Shown in pieces: positions 50,830 to 58,905 of a stretch of 64,000 nt of DNA. Origin of the DNA: Rudanella sp031411995 (lineage in GTDB: Bacteria > Bacteroidota > Bacteroidia > Cytophagales > Spirosomataceae); assembly GCA_031411995.1 (NCBI GenBank), contig JANOCD010000133.1, positions 70,568-134,567 on the forward strand, in the 5' to 3' direction. The notes beneath the pieces were generated by a model. The model made no database searches. It was given only the letters and a program-made list of their open reading frames with translations, and was not told the DNA's origin. Within the stretch, counting starts at the first letter, position 1; every line of letters starts with the position of its first letter. The position numbers and the translations under genes were made by a program.

Positions 50830-51645
50830 ATGCTCGACTCCATCAGCATTATCGGACTCGGCTGGCTGGGCCTCCCGTTGGCTCAGGAACTCACACGTCG
50901 GGGCCACCCGGTGAAGGGTAGCACCACGTCTGCCGACAGACAAGCGCAACTGGTGGCCGATGGCATTGACACTTATTTGTTAAGCCTTGCCCCCAAACCC
51001 GAAGGCGATTTGGATGCCCTATTGAACGCCGATATTCTGGTGGTAAACGTGCCACCTAAAGCCGGGAAGTTTGGCGAAGACTTCCACCCGGCTCAAATGC
51101 AGGCTTTGGCCGAAGCCGTGCAGAAATCAGCCGTGCATTGGGTAATTTATGTTAGCTCCACCTCCGTTTACCCCGAACTGAACCGGACTATGACGGAAGC
51201 CGATGTACAAACTCCAGACCAATCGGCGGCACCCGCACTGGTTCGGGCCGAGCAAACGTGGTTGGGGTTGAAAACCGATGGGTTCCGGGTAACGATTTTG
51301 CGTTGCGGGGGGCTGATGGGTTACGAGCGACAGGCGGGTAAATATGTGGCAGGCCGGACGGTTGACAGCGGGGCAGTGCTGGTCAATTATATTCATCGCG
51401 ACGATGCTGTTGGGTTGATCTGCGCCGTGATCGAGAAAGGTCTGACAGGCGTTTACAATGTGGTATCTCCCGAACATCCGAGTCGGGCCGAGGTCTATCG
51501 GGAAAGTTGCAAAAAACATGGTTATGAACTGCCTATTTTCGTTGAACCTGCCGAGCTGATGCCGTTCAAGCAAGTCAGTTCATCTAAATTGAGCGAGCAA
51601 ACAGGCTACCTATTCGTACATCCCGATCCAATCGACTTTCCATAA
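50830..51645 (+). CDS. YeeZ-like NAD(P)-dependent short-chain epimerase/dehydrogenase
   Basis: A 271-residue extended/atypical SDR. The N-terminal cofactor motif is ISIIGLGWLGLPLA (about 5-18). The core shows VIYVSSTSVYPEL (Ser and Tyr of the SDR active site) and ILRCGGLMGYER. The C-terminal part (YNVVSPEHPSRAEVYR, SSSKLSEQTGY) fits the YeeZ-like group, whose reaction is unknown. It follows the ere-like gene by 22 bp and may be cotranscribed with it. A terminator follows. Confidence 0.87.
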   Translation: MLDSISIIGLGWLGLPLAQELTRRGHPVKGSTTSADRQAQLVADGIDTYLLSLAPKPEGDLDALLNADILVVNVPPKAGKFGEDFHPAQMQALAEAVQKSAVHWVIYVSSTSVYPELNRTMTEADVQTPDQSAAPALVRAEQTWLGLKTDGFRVTILRCGGLMGYERQAGKYVAGRTVDSGAVLVNYIHRDDAVGLICAVIEKGLTGVYNVVSPEHPSRAEVYRESCKKHGYELPIFVEPAELMPFKQVSSSKLSEQTGYLFVHPDPIDFP

Positions 51646-51646
51646 A

Positions 51647-51687
51647 AAATCCCCAAAACCGGCACGGATGCCTGGTTTTGGGGATTT
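51647..51687. terminator. Bidirectional terminator
   Basis: A 14-bp perfect stem (51647-51660 with 51674-51687, AAATCCCCAAAACC) with a 13-nt loop sits between the convergent YeeZ-like and porin-like genes. The stem ends in A and T runs on both sides. Confidence 0.9.
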
Positions 51688-51707
51688 CCGCATCGGGGGT
51701 TAATAAA

Positions 51708-52385
51708 CTACCGGCGAGGGTTTACCGGCAGTTTACGCTCTCCCGGCTGGTAGTTGCGGCCAATTCCGAAGTTATAGCCTAAACCAACCGTAATGGTTTG
51801 ATTGCGGATATTGCCTGGCGCGATGGAAATATCGCTCAGACCCTGCGTAAAACGAAGATCAACTAAGAACCGCTCACGATTCCGAACCCGAAAGTTCAGT
51901 TGTAGACCGCCCGTAATGCCCACATCAGCAGGCCGAAAGTTGACAGAGTTGTCGAAACGATCACTGGGTGTGCCTTGTGTCGGATCGAACTTAGCTCCTG
52001 TTTTCAGGGCTACCGATGGTCCAACGAATAGGTTTGGCCGGAAGTTACCTCCGTTGTTCAGAAAATACCGCAACGTGATAGGCACCTCAATGTAGTTTAT
52101 CCGCTGACGCGAGTTGCCGTTCGTGAACTGTGCCCCCCGCTGTGAATAGAGAATATCAAAAGCAAACCCAAAATGGCTGATGTCGCTGTACATGAAGCCA
52201 ATACCCGCTGATGCGCCGGGTATATATTTATTATCCGGAATATCTCCGATGAGTTTCGACATGTTCAGTCCCAGCCGGGGACCAGCACTCCAGCGTTGGC
52301 GAGATTGGGCATTTGCTGCGGTTAAACCAATGGTAATCAGGGAGAACGTAAGTAACGTGAGTCGAAAAAAAGCAGTCTTTTGCAT
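51708..52385 (-). CDS. Outer-membrane beta-barrel protein (porin family, PorT-like)
   Basis: A 225-residue protein with a signal peptide (1-27, ending ANAQS). An eight-stranded barrel pattern follows: RWSAGPRLGLNMSKL, GASAGIGFMY, FGFAFDILYSQRGAQ, YIEVPITLRYFL, FVGPSVALKTG and TVGLGYNFGIG. This is the common OMP_b-brl_2 type of Bacteroidota. The C-terminus ends in a short basic tail (NPRR). It is likely a minor outer-membrane protein of unknown role. Confidence 0.87.
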   Translation of the reverse strand: MQKTAFFRLTLLTFSLITIGLTAANAQSRQRWSAGPRLGLNMSKLIGDIPDNKYIPGASAGIGFMYSDISHFGFAFDILYSQRGAQFTNGNSRQRINYIEVPITLRYFLNNGGNFRPNLFVGPSVALKTGAKFDPTQGTPSDRFDNSVNFRPADVGITGGLQLNFRVRNRERFLVDLRFTQGLSDISIAPGNIRNQTITVGLGYNFGIGRNYQPGERKLPVNPRR

Positions 52386-52492
52386 AGTGAATTAATTAAT
52401 TTGATACTGCCACCTAAACGTCCTCTCAAACCGATTGTTTCATTTCTTTTAATCTCTTTCGTGAACGGTCCAACTATCGTACTTTTGAGTTG

Positions 52493-53683
52493 ATGAAACG
52501 CCCCTCCCTATATTTTACCGAAGACCATGAGTTATTCCGGCAGAGCGTCCGGCAGTTTATTCAGAAAGAAGTCATCCCGCATACGGAAGAATGGGAAACT
52601 GCCCGCCGGATTCCGCTATCTGCTTTCCAGCGCATGGGCAAATTGGGCTTTCTGGGTCTCCCTTATTCCGAAGAATATGGCGGCACCAACGCTGATTTCT
52701 GGTTTTCGGTAGTTTTTCTGGAAGAATTGGCCCGTTGCGGCATGGGTGGATTTGCTACGGCGGTCAGCGTTCACCAGTTTATGGCCATTAACCATATTGC
52801 CAAAGTGGGTAGCCCGGCTCTCAAAGAGCAATTTTTGATACCTGCCATTGCGGGCGAAAAAGTGGCGGCACTCGCCATTTCTGAACCCGATGCCGGTTCC
52901 GATGTGTCAGCTATTCGGACGGTGGCCCGGCGCGAAACCAACCCCGAAACGGGGCAGGAAGAGTATGTTATCACCGGAGCCAAAACCTTCATCAGCAATG
53001 GCACCTACGGCGATTTTGTGACCCTCACCGCAAAGACAAAACCAGAGGCTGGTGCCAACGGAATCAGCCTGATTGTGGTGGATCTGAACAGTCCCGGAGT
53101 AACCCGAACCAAGCTGAACAAGATGGGTTGGCACTCCTCCGATACCGCCGAAATCCGGTTCGATGAGGTGCGGGTTCCGGTTACAAACCTCATCGGAATG
53201 GAGAATATGGGCTTTTATTACCTCATGGAAAGCCTGCAACTCGAACGTTTGGTCGCTTCGGTTATGGCCGTTTCCGGAGCCGAAATAGCCATCGAATGGA
53301 CCTTGCAGTACCTCCAGGAGCGCGAGGCTTTCGGCAAAAAGATTGGCAAGTTTCAGGCCATTCGCCACAAAATCGCCGACGTTGCCACCGAGGTTGAAAT
53401 GGCTAAACAGTTTGTTTATCACACCTGTTGGCTGTTCACGCAGGGCGAGGTGGTCGTGAAAGAGTGTTCTATGGCCAAGCTCTACACCTCCGAAATGCAG
53501 AAGCGGGTGGTCGATACGTGTCTGCAGTTTTTCGGGGGCTACGGCTTCATGGAAGACTACCCAATTTGCCGGGCCTACCGCGATGCGCGGGCAGGCACCA
53601 TTGCGGGTGGCTCGTCGGAAATTTTGCGCGAGATCATTGCCAAAATTGTGGTCGATGCCGTGGCGTATAAAGCGGTATATTAG
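52493..53683 (+). CDS. Acyl-CoA dehydrogenase
   Basis: The start at the ATG at 52493 (MKRPSLYFTEDHELFRQSV) gives 396 residues. FAD and substrate motifs are present: ALAISEPDAGSDVSAI, VITGAKTFISNGTYGDF, and the C-terminal QFFGGYGFMEDYPICRAYRD and IAGGSSEILREIIAK with the flavin-binding pattern. It oxidises acyl-CoA to enoyl-CoA with transfer to ETF; the branch (short, medium or branched chain) cannot be set by eye. It ends directly at the convergent OmpA gene with no gap. Confidence 0.95.
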   Translation: MKRPSLYFTEDHELFRQSVRQFIQKEVIPHTEEWETARRIPLSAFQRMGKLGFLGLPYSEEYGGTNADFWFSVVFLEELARCGMGGFATAVSVHQFMAINHIAKVGSPALKEQFLIPAIAGEKVAALAISEPDAGSDVSAIRTVARRETNPETGQEEYVITGAKTFISNGTYGDFVTLTAKTKPEAGANGISLIVVDLNSPGVTRTKLNKMGWHSSDTAEIRFDEVRVPVTNLIGMENMGFYYLMESLQLERLVASVMAVSGAEIAIEWTLQYLQEREAFGKKIGKFQAIRHKIADVATEVEMAKQFVYHTCWLFTQGEVVVKECSMAKLYTSEMQKRVVDTCLQFFGGYGFMEDYPICRAYRDARAGTIAGGSSEILREIIAKIVVDAVAYKAVY

Positions 53684-55303
53684 TTACTTCTTCACAATTA
53701 AAAACTCTACCCGCCGGTTTTGCTGGCGACCATCGTCGGTATCGTTAGTAGCAACGGGTTTGGTTTCGCCGAAGCCTTTGCTGGCTACCCGGTCAGGTTC
53801 GATGCCTTTGCTCACGAAGTACTCGCGCACCGAATCGGCCCGATCCTGAGATAGTTTCTGATTCAATTCGTTGCCGCCCACGTTGTCGGTGTGGCCGCCC
53901 AATTCAATTACGAGTTTGGGGTTTTCATTCATAGTCGTGATCATCCTATCGAGTTCGGGGGACGATTCGGGACGCAGTTCGGCCTTACCCGTATCAAAGA
54001 AAATGTTGTTCAGGCGAACAATAGCCCCAGCTTCAATGGGGATCAACTTCAGTTCTTTGCCTTTGATTTCCTGAAACCCTTTGGGCGTGTTGGTCAGGTC
54101 GATGTTATCGCCTTCGCCAATGAAATTGGGCGATATAACGCGCATACTGTACTTTTTGCCAAGAGGTAGAACAATCTTATACTCGCCCGTGAGGGGGTCG
54201 GAGGTAGCCTCGCCCACTTCCTCGCCATCGGGCAGGGTTTGGTAAGTGATCCGGGCCTGAACGGGGCGGCCCGTGCGTTGGTCAATCACTTTGCCGGTTA
54301 ACAGGGCCACTGGGTCGGGGCGGGTAACGTCGGTGGCGGTGTTCGACTGGCCGGAGCCAACCTGAGCCGGATTTCCGTTTCCCGCCAACGTTGGATCGCT
54401 GGGGGTGTCGTCGATAAGTTTCACCCGCACCACATCACCTTTACCGAGGGTGCTTTTGAACGTGGTCAAATAAGCATAATCGCCTGCTGCTGAGAGGGTA
54501 TAATAGGCATCGTAGCCGTCGGTATTGAACTTGGGGCCAATGTTGACTGGCTTCGACCAGCGTTTCCATGTTTTGTCCACCCGCTTGCACACGTAGATAT
54601 CGTTGCTGCCCTGCCCACCCTCGCGGTCGCTCGAAAAGTAGAGTGTGACCCCGTCGGGAGCCAAAAACGGGGTAGTCTCGGTGAAGTTTGAGTTTATGTC
54701 AGCACCAAGGTTCATGGGCTTGCTCCACGAGCCGTCTTTCTGCCGGAAACTCACATACACATCGTCTTCTTTGCTGTTTTTCTTTTCGCTGAAGGCCATC
54801 AGAAGTGTCTTTCCATCCGACGACAGAAACCCGCAATCAAACTGCCCTTTGCTCATGCCTTCGTAGCCGGGCAGATTAATTTTCTTGGGAACATCCCAGC
54901 CATTGACGGTTCGCTTACTCAACGAAAAACCCCGTGTTTCGTAGTTTCCGCTCACGTAGGCTCCTTTCACCAGCATGGTGCTGCCATCGGGCGTGATGCT
55001 ATACAGGCAGTTATAGTCTTCTTTGTTCAGCGGAAACGCCATCCGGCGACCCGGCCCCCATTGTCCGCCAGGGTCTTTTTCGGAGTACCAAATATCCTGA
55101 CTGCCTTTGTCGCCGTGGGTATTTTGAGGGTGGCTAATCCGGGCATAATACAATGTCTTACCATCCGGCGAAATCACCGGATTGATCTCGTTATACTCAG
55201 AATTAACCTGTGGGCCAAGGTTTTCGGCTTTCGATTGGGCGTATAGATTGGGAGTGAAGAAGCCGAAAACGCAACCGGCCAGAAGAATACCTTTGGTAAT
55301 CAT
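53684..55303 (-). CDS. OmpA-family protein with PD40 (WD40-like) repeats
   Basis: A 539-residue exported protein: signal peptide (1-22, ending LYAQS). Four or five PD40 propeller repeats (about 30-290; INPVISPDGKTLYYA, TTPFLAPDGVTLYFSSDR) follow, then a carboxypeptidase-regulatory-like beta sandwich (about 330-400; LTGKVIDQRTGRPVQARI). The C-terminal OmpA domain (about 425-539) has NIFFDTGKAEL, LVIELGGHTDNVGGN and KGFGETKPVATN, which bind peptidoglycan. Typical Bacteroidota envelope tether; similar proteins are found near type IX secretion and gliding genes, but none is adjacent here. Confidence 0.92.
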   Translation of the reverse strand: MITKGILLAGCVFGFFTPNLYAQSKAENLGPQVNSEYNEINPVISPDGKTLYYARISHPQNTHGDKGSQDIWYSEKDPGGQWGPGRRMAFPLNKEDYNCLYSITPDGSTMLVKGAYVSGNYETRGFSLSKRTVNGWDVPKKINLPGYEGMSKGQFDCGFLSSDGKTLLMAFSEKKNSKEDDVYVSFRQKDGSWSKPMNLGADINSNFTETTPFLAPDGVTLYFSSDREGGQGSNDIYVCKRVDKTWKRWSKPVNIGPKFNTDGYDAYYTLSAAGDYAYLTTFKSTLGKGDVVRVKLIDDTPSDPTLAGNGNPAQVGSGQSNTATDVTRPDPVALLTGKVIDQRTGRPVQARITYQTLPDGEEVGEATSDPLTGEYKIVLPLGKKYSMRVISPNFIGEGDNIDLTNTPKGFQEIKGKELKLIPIEAGAIVRLNNIFFDTGKAELRPESSPELDRMITTMNENPKLVIELGGHTDNVGGNELNQKLSQDRADSVREYFVSKGIEPDRVASKGFGETKPVATNDTDDGRQQNRRVEFLIVKK

Positions 55304-55389
55304 TGGACTATAAAGAACAGAAAGAAATGGTCTGATACAGCAACGATAAATGTATAGTGGTTATTCTACAGCGGTTCGTCTGTACACTG

Positions 55390-56055
55390 CTACACCGAAA
55401 ACTCGGCCAGAACCGTAACGCCCCCCTTCATTTTATCGCCTATCTTCACCTTGACTTCGGCATCGAGCGGTATATACACGTCAACCCGCGACCCAAACTT
55501 GATGAAGCCCATTTCGCTACCCTGCTCAACTGGCTGATTCTCTTTCACATACCACACAATGCGCCGGGCAACAGCCCCTGCAATTTGCCGGAACAGCACC
55601 TGAACACCCGATTTCATTTCTAAAACCACGGTGGTTCGTTCATTCTCTGTGCTCGATTTGGGGTGCCAGGCCACGAGGTATTTGCCGGGGTAATACCGAA
55701 AATACTTCACAATGCCCGAAACGGGGTTGCGGTTGACGTGAACGTTGAGGGGCGACATAAAAATGGAAATCTGCCGCCGACGATCTTTAAAATACTCCGC
55801 TTCGTCAGTCTCCTCGATCACCACCACCGTACCATCAGCGGGGGCAACCACCTGCCGGTCGTGGAGGGTGAGCGGGCGGTTTGGGATTCGGAAAAACTGA
55901 ACGACCAAGCCAAAAAAAATAAGGCTGATCACGGCCATCAGAACGATAGCCGTGGTATTTCCAGCAAACAAAAAATAATAGGCAAGGCCATTAATCACCA
56001 GCAACGTCAAAGCGGTGGTGAGCATAATGATGGTGCCTTCGCGATGCAAACGCAT
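55390..56055 (-). CDS. psd: Phosphatidylserine decarboxylase (short, archaeal-type)
   Basis: The start was set at MRLHREGTIIM (56055); the longer open frame translates the inverted repeat. The 221-residue product has two N-terminal membrane helices (about 10-50) and a Psd domain: VVAPADGTVVVIEE, FMSPLNVHVNRNPVSG, and the self-cleavage site FGSRVDVY, where the Ser becomes the pyruvoyl group. It makes phosphatidylethanolamine from phosphatidylserine at the inner membrane. No pssA is adjacent. It lies downstream of gdhA with a hairpin between. Confidence 0.94.
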   Translation of the reverse strand: MRLHREGTIIMLTTALTLLVINGLAYYFLFAGNTTAIVLMAVISLIFFGLVVQFFRIPNRPLTLHDRQVVAPADGTVVVIEETDEAEYFKDRRRQISIFMSPLNVHVNRNPVSGIVKYFRYYPGKYLVAWHPKSSTENERTTVVLEMKSGVQVLFRQIAGAVARRIVWYVKENQPVEQGSEMGFIKFGSRVDVYIPLDAEVKVKIGDKMKGGVTVLAEFSV

Positions 56056-56193
56056 AGGAATTTCGGGTTTCGGATTGGGAATTTCGGATTTGATTCCGTA
56101 CAAGGCGCCTGTGAGGACACAGGCCGAGGATACAAAGGTAAGGCAATCCCCTGTCAGATTGCCGAAATCCCAAATCCGAAATCCCAAATTCCT
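56056..56193. repeat. Imperfect 32-bp inverted repeat between gdhA and psd
   Basis: The arms 56056-56087 and 56162-56193 are reverse complements with about five mismatches. Both are quasi-repetitive in GGAATTT, TTTCGGATT and GGGATTTCGG words. The left arm begins immediately before the psd start codon and the right arm touches the gdhA stop. It could act as a terminator/attenuator between the genes. Confidence 0.82.
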
Positions 56194-57473
56194 TAGTAGC
56201 CGCCCCGGAATTTATAGGTGCTGGCTACTTTCTCGATGGCGACCACATAAGCCGCTAACCGAAGGGGGACTTTGTGTTTTTGCGACATTTCGAACACCCG
56301 GTCGAAGGCATCTTTCATAGCGCGGTCGGCCCGGCGGTTGATCCGGTCGAGGGTCCATTTGTAACCAATGCGGTTTTGTACCCACTCGAAATAGGACACC
56401 GTTACGCCCCCGGCGTTAGCCAGAATATCGGGCACCACCATAATGCCTTTGCTGTTAATGATGTCATCGGCACTGGCCGAAGTGGGGCCGTTGGCACCTT
56501 CCACAATCATTTTGGCCTGAATTTGTCCGGCGTTTTCGTCGGTGATCACATCTTCTTTAGCGGCCGGAACCAACAAATCGACGGGCAGGGTAAGCAGTTC
56601 TTCGTTCGAGATTTTCTCGGCTCCGTTAAAGCCTTCGAGTGTGCCTTTGTTGGCATTACGATAGGCCAGCGCAGCGGCAATATCAATGCCTTTTTCGTTG
56701 TAATACCCACCAGATATATCACTGACAGCCACCACCGTAACTCCCCGCTCATGTAGGAGTTCGGCGGCAAACGAACCCACATTACCAAAGCCCTGAATGG
56801 CGGCCGTGGCCCGGTAAGGGTTCAGCCGGAGTTTGTCCATCGCAGCCAAAGCAGCCACCGTTACACCCCGACCTGTGGCTTCGGTGCGGCCCAATGAGCC
56901 ACCCAAAACGAGCGGTTTACCCGTCACCACGCCGTTCACGGTCATGCCGCGAGCTTTGGAATACTCGTCCACAATCCACGCCATTTCGCGGGGGCCGGTG
57001 CCCATGTCGGGAGCCGGAATGTCGCGGTCGGGGCCAAACACATCGAGCATTTGCACGGTATAAGCCCGAATGAGCCGTTCAATTTCGCCCGCCGACATTT
57101 CGCGGGGGTTGCAGGCGATTCCTCCTTTAGCACCGCCGTAGGGAATGTCAACAACGGCGCATTTCCAGGTCATCCAGGCAGCCAATGCCCTAACCTCGTC
57201 GAGGTGAACGCCGGGATCGAGCCGGATGCCGCCTTTTGAGGGGCCAAGAATGTTGGAGTGAATAACGCGGTAGCCTTCAAATACTTTGATGCTTCCATTA
57301 TCCATCGTGACCGGCAGACCAACAATGACTTGCCGGGCCGGCACTTTCAGGATGTCATACATCTCGTCGGAAATACCCACGATTTGGGCAGCCGCGTCAA
57401 AACGCGACATCATCGACGCAAGTGGATTCTCTTTATCTTTTATCGGTGCTGGTTCAATATATCCCATGACCAT
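56193..57473 (-). CDS. gdhA: Glutamate dehydrogenase (Glu/Leu/Phe/Val family)
   Basis: A 426-residue dehydrogenase. Substrate and catalytic motifs are ILGPSKGGIRLDPGV, the catalytic Lys in VDIPYGGAKGGI, and APDMGTGPREMAWI. The Rossmann site is IQGFGNVGSFAAEL. Length and sequence fit the approximately 420-residue hexameric GDHs, which reversibly deaminate glutamate to 2-oxoglutarate. Coenzyme choice was not resolved. It heads a minus-strand unit with psd. Confidence 0.95.
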   Translation of the reverse strand: MVMGYIEPAPIKDKENPLASMMSRFDAAAQIVGISDEMYDILKVPARQVIVGLPVTMDNGSIKVFEGYRVIHSNILGPSKGGIRLDPGVHLDEVRALAAWMTWKCAVVDIPYGGAKGGIACNPREMSAGEIERLIRAYTVQMLDVFGPDRDIPAPDMGTGPREMAWIVDEYSKARGMTVNGVVTGKPLVLGGSLGRTEATGRGVTVAALAAMDKLRLNPYRATAAIQGFGNVGSFAAELLHERGVTVVAVSDISGGYYNEKGIDIAAALAYRNANKGTLEGFNGAEKISNEELLTLPVDLLVPAAKEDVITDENAGQIQAKMIVEGANGPTSASADDIINSKGIMVVPDILANAGGVTVSYFEWVQNRIGYKWTLDRINRRADRAMKDAFDRVFEMSQKHKVPLRLAAYVVAIEKVASTYKFRGGY

Positions 57474-57897
57474 GATGTTGTTTCAATTTGTGGATGCTGA
57501 ATACTGGATGTTGGATACTGTTCTTTGGACACTGGATATTAAGTCATCCAACGTCCAATATCCAACATCCAGTATTCAACCTCTCTATTTAACAGTATTG
57601 TTGATGAAGTGTCTGTTGCAAACTTACCAAAAGAAAAACGATAATGCCTAAACGATATTTTTTCCCGAACAAATCCTATTAACGGAGCATAAAATATTAG
57701 TTGCCTGCACAGCAAAGACCCAAAATCAGATTAGGACATACGTCTTAAAGTCAAAATATTCGTTGGTAAATTGACGTAGGTGCGGTTAACTAAATTTTTC
57801 AAAAAAATTGGTTAACACCGGGCACTTATTGAAAAGCCCATTGTTCGTGCGTAGCTTTGTATTGGCAAACGTACTTACACAGTTTATCGAGTCCATT
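57474..57897. other. Intergenic region with word-like inverted repeat and A+T-rich promoter region
   Basis: About 424 bp between divergent gdhA and the DksA-like gene. It contains the inverted repeat 57498-57578 and then about 300 bp of A+T-rich sequence that probably holds both promoters. No coding signal was recognised. Confidence 0.7.
57498..57578. repeat. 20-bp perfect inverted repeat with TGGATRTTGGA-type words
   Basis: The arms 57498-57517 (TGAATACTGGATGTTGGATA) and 57559-57578 pair perfectly. The inner segment (TTGGACACTGGAT with ATCCAACGTCCAA) pairs with two mismatches, extending the hairpin. It is built from degenerate TGGATRTTGGAY words. Confidence 0.9.
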
Positions 57898-58284
57898 ATG
57901 GTTCAGGAAGAAAAGAAGCGCTATTCGGAGGAGGATTTGAAGGAATTTGAAGTCCTGATTAGCCAGAAACTCGAAGCCACCCGTAACGAGCTTAACTACA
58001 TTAAAGAAACGCTGAGTAAGCGTAATGACAGCGGCACCGACAACACGTCGGGCAACTCGAAGGCCCTTGAAGATGGTGCCGACACCAGCGAACGCGAAAA
58101 CCTGAGTCAGTTAGCCGTTCGTTTGCAAAAATTCATTCAGCAATTGGAAGCTGCCATGGTTCGCATCAAGAATGGCACCTACGGCATCTGCAAAGACACT
58201 GGCCGCTTAATTCCCAAAGAGCGGCTCCGCGCCGTTCCGCATACCCAACAAACTATTGAAGCAAAGCTACGGCAGGCAAATTAA
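57898..58284 (+). CDS. TraR/DksA-family protein with degenerate zinc finger
   Basis: The start was set at MVQEEKKRYSEEDLKEFE (57898), giving 128 residues. Residues 1-85 form a coiled-coil pair (LKEFEVLISQKLEATRNEL...). The C-terminal domain has the DksA/TraR pattern GTYGICKDTGRLIPKERL then RAVPHTQQ. Of the four zinc Cys only the first (CKDT) remains. Members without a full C4 site are known in Bacteroidota. It may bind RNA polymerase through the secondary channel as DksA does; a transcriptional role is inferred. Confidence 0.88.
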   Translation: MVQEEKKRYSEEDLKEFEVLISQKLEATRNELNYIKETLSKRNDSGTDNTSGNSKALEDGADTSERENLSQLAVRLQKFIQQLEAAMVRIKNGTYGICKDTGRLIPKERLRAVPHTQQTIEAKLRQAN

Positions 58285-58905
58285 GCAGCTATGAGTCATC
58301 CTAAATTTTGATTGCTAGCGAAAGTCACCGTTGCAAAAAGACAGGCACCTGACCTGATCAATTGCGTAATAGCGTCAACAGAAAATCGTACACTAACGCC
58401 ACCATGCCTGACAGGTTGAGCCGGTTCTCACAGAACCACAACCGGGGCGACTCCATACCTTACTCGGTTTTTGGTATAGCATCGATCCTGCACAGGAAAG
58501 ACCGAAGCAGGCAGGTTTGCCTGTAATTGGTTAAGCGTGCGCAGCATGATGTTATTGCCCACTTCCTTCTGCTTGCCCCGTAGAGTCCACCAACTCATCT
58601 GACATATCCTTGGCAGCTTCTCCCAAGGCGACTAAACGCACCCCTTTACAGTGGAATCCCGGCACGCCGATACGGGCTGAGGAGGGCTTGTAAAGTTTCA
58701 GTCAGCCCCTAAAACTCGACATAAATCATGTTTTTTTATTCGCTGATATACAGTGTGTTGCTTTGTTTTGGCATTTTAGCAATATAAAATTTAAATAAGA
58801 TTATCAAATAAGTAGTTTAATTGTATAAAGACATTTCTATATTGCATTAATAATGTAATTCCATAGTGCAAATCCACTTAGTTCAGTAAAAATCAACCAA
58901 CCTTT
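58285..58905. other. Noncoding/decayed region and susC leader
   Basis: About 620 bp. The first two thirds contain a coding-like minus-strand stretch (58428-58631) with frameshift-like alternatives. The last approximately 180 bp are strongly A+T-rich and form the promoter/leader of the susC-like gene. A nested hairpin is present near 58421-58446 (GGTTCTCACAGAACC). Confidence 0.65.
58428..58598 (-). CDS. Possible small or decayed ORF
   Basis: 56 codons from an ATG at 58598 (MSWWTLRGKQKEVGNNIM... GVAPVVVL); the frame stays open upstream to 58631. Codon composition looks coding rather than random, but other frames nearby also give coding-like pieces (LTETLQALLSPYRRAGIPL), as in a frameshifted gene remnant. 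No family was recognised. Confidence 0.3.
   Translation of the reverse strand: MSWWTLRGKQKEVGNNIMLRTLNQLQANLPASVFPVQDRCYTKNRVRYGVAPVVVL

Noticed and set aside
56056..56187. Longer psd reading frame
   Set aside because: It translates the inverted repeat, giving low-complexity residues without homology.
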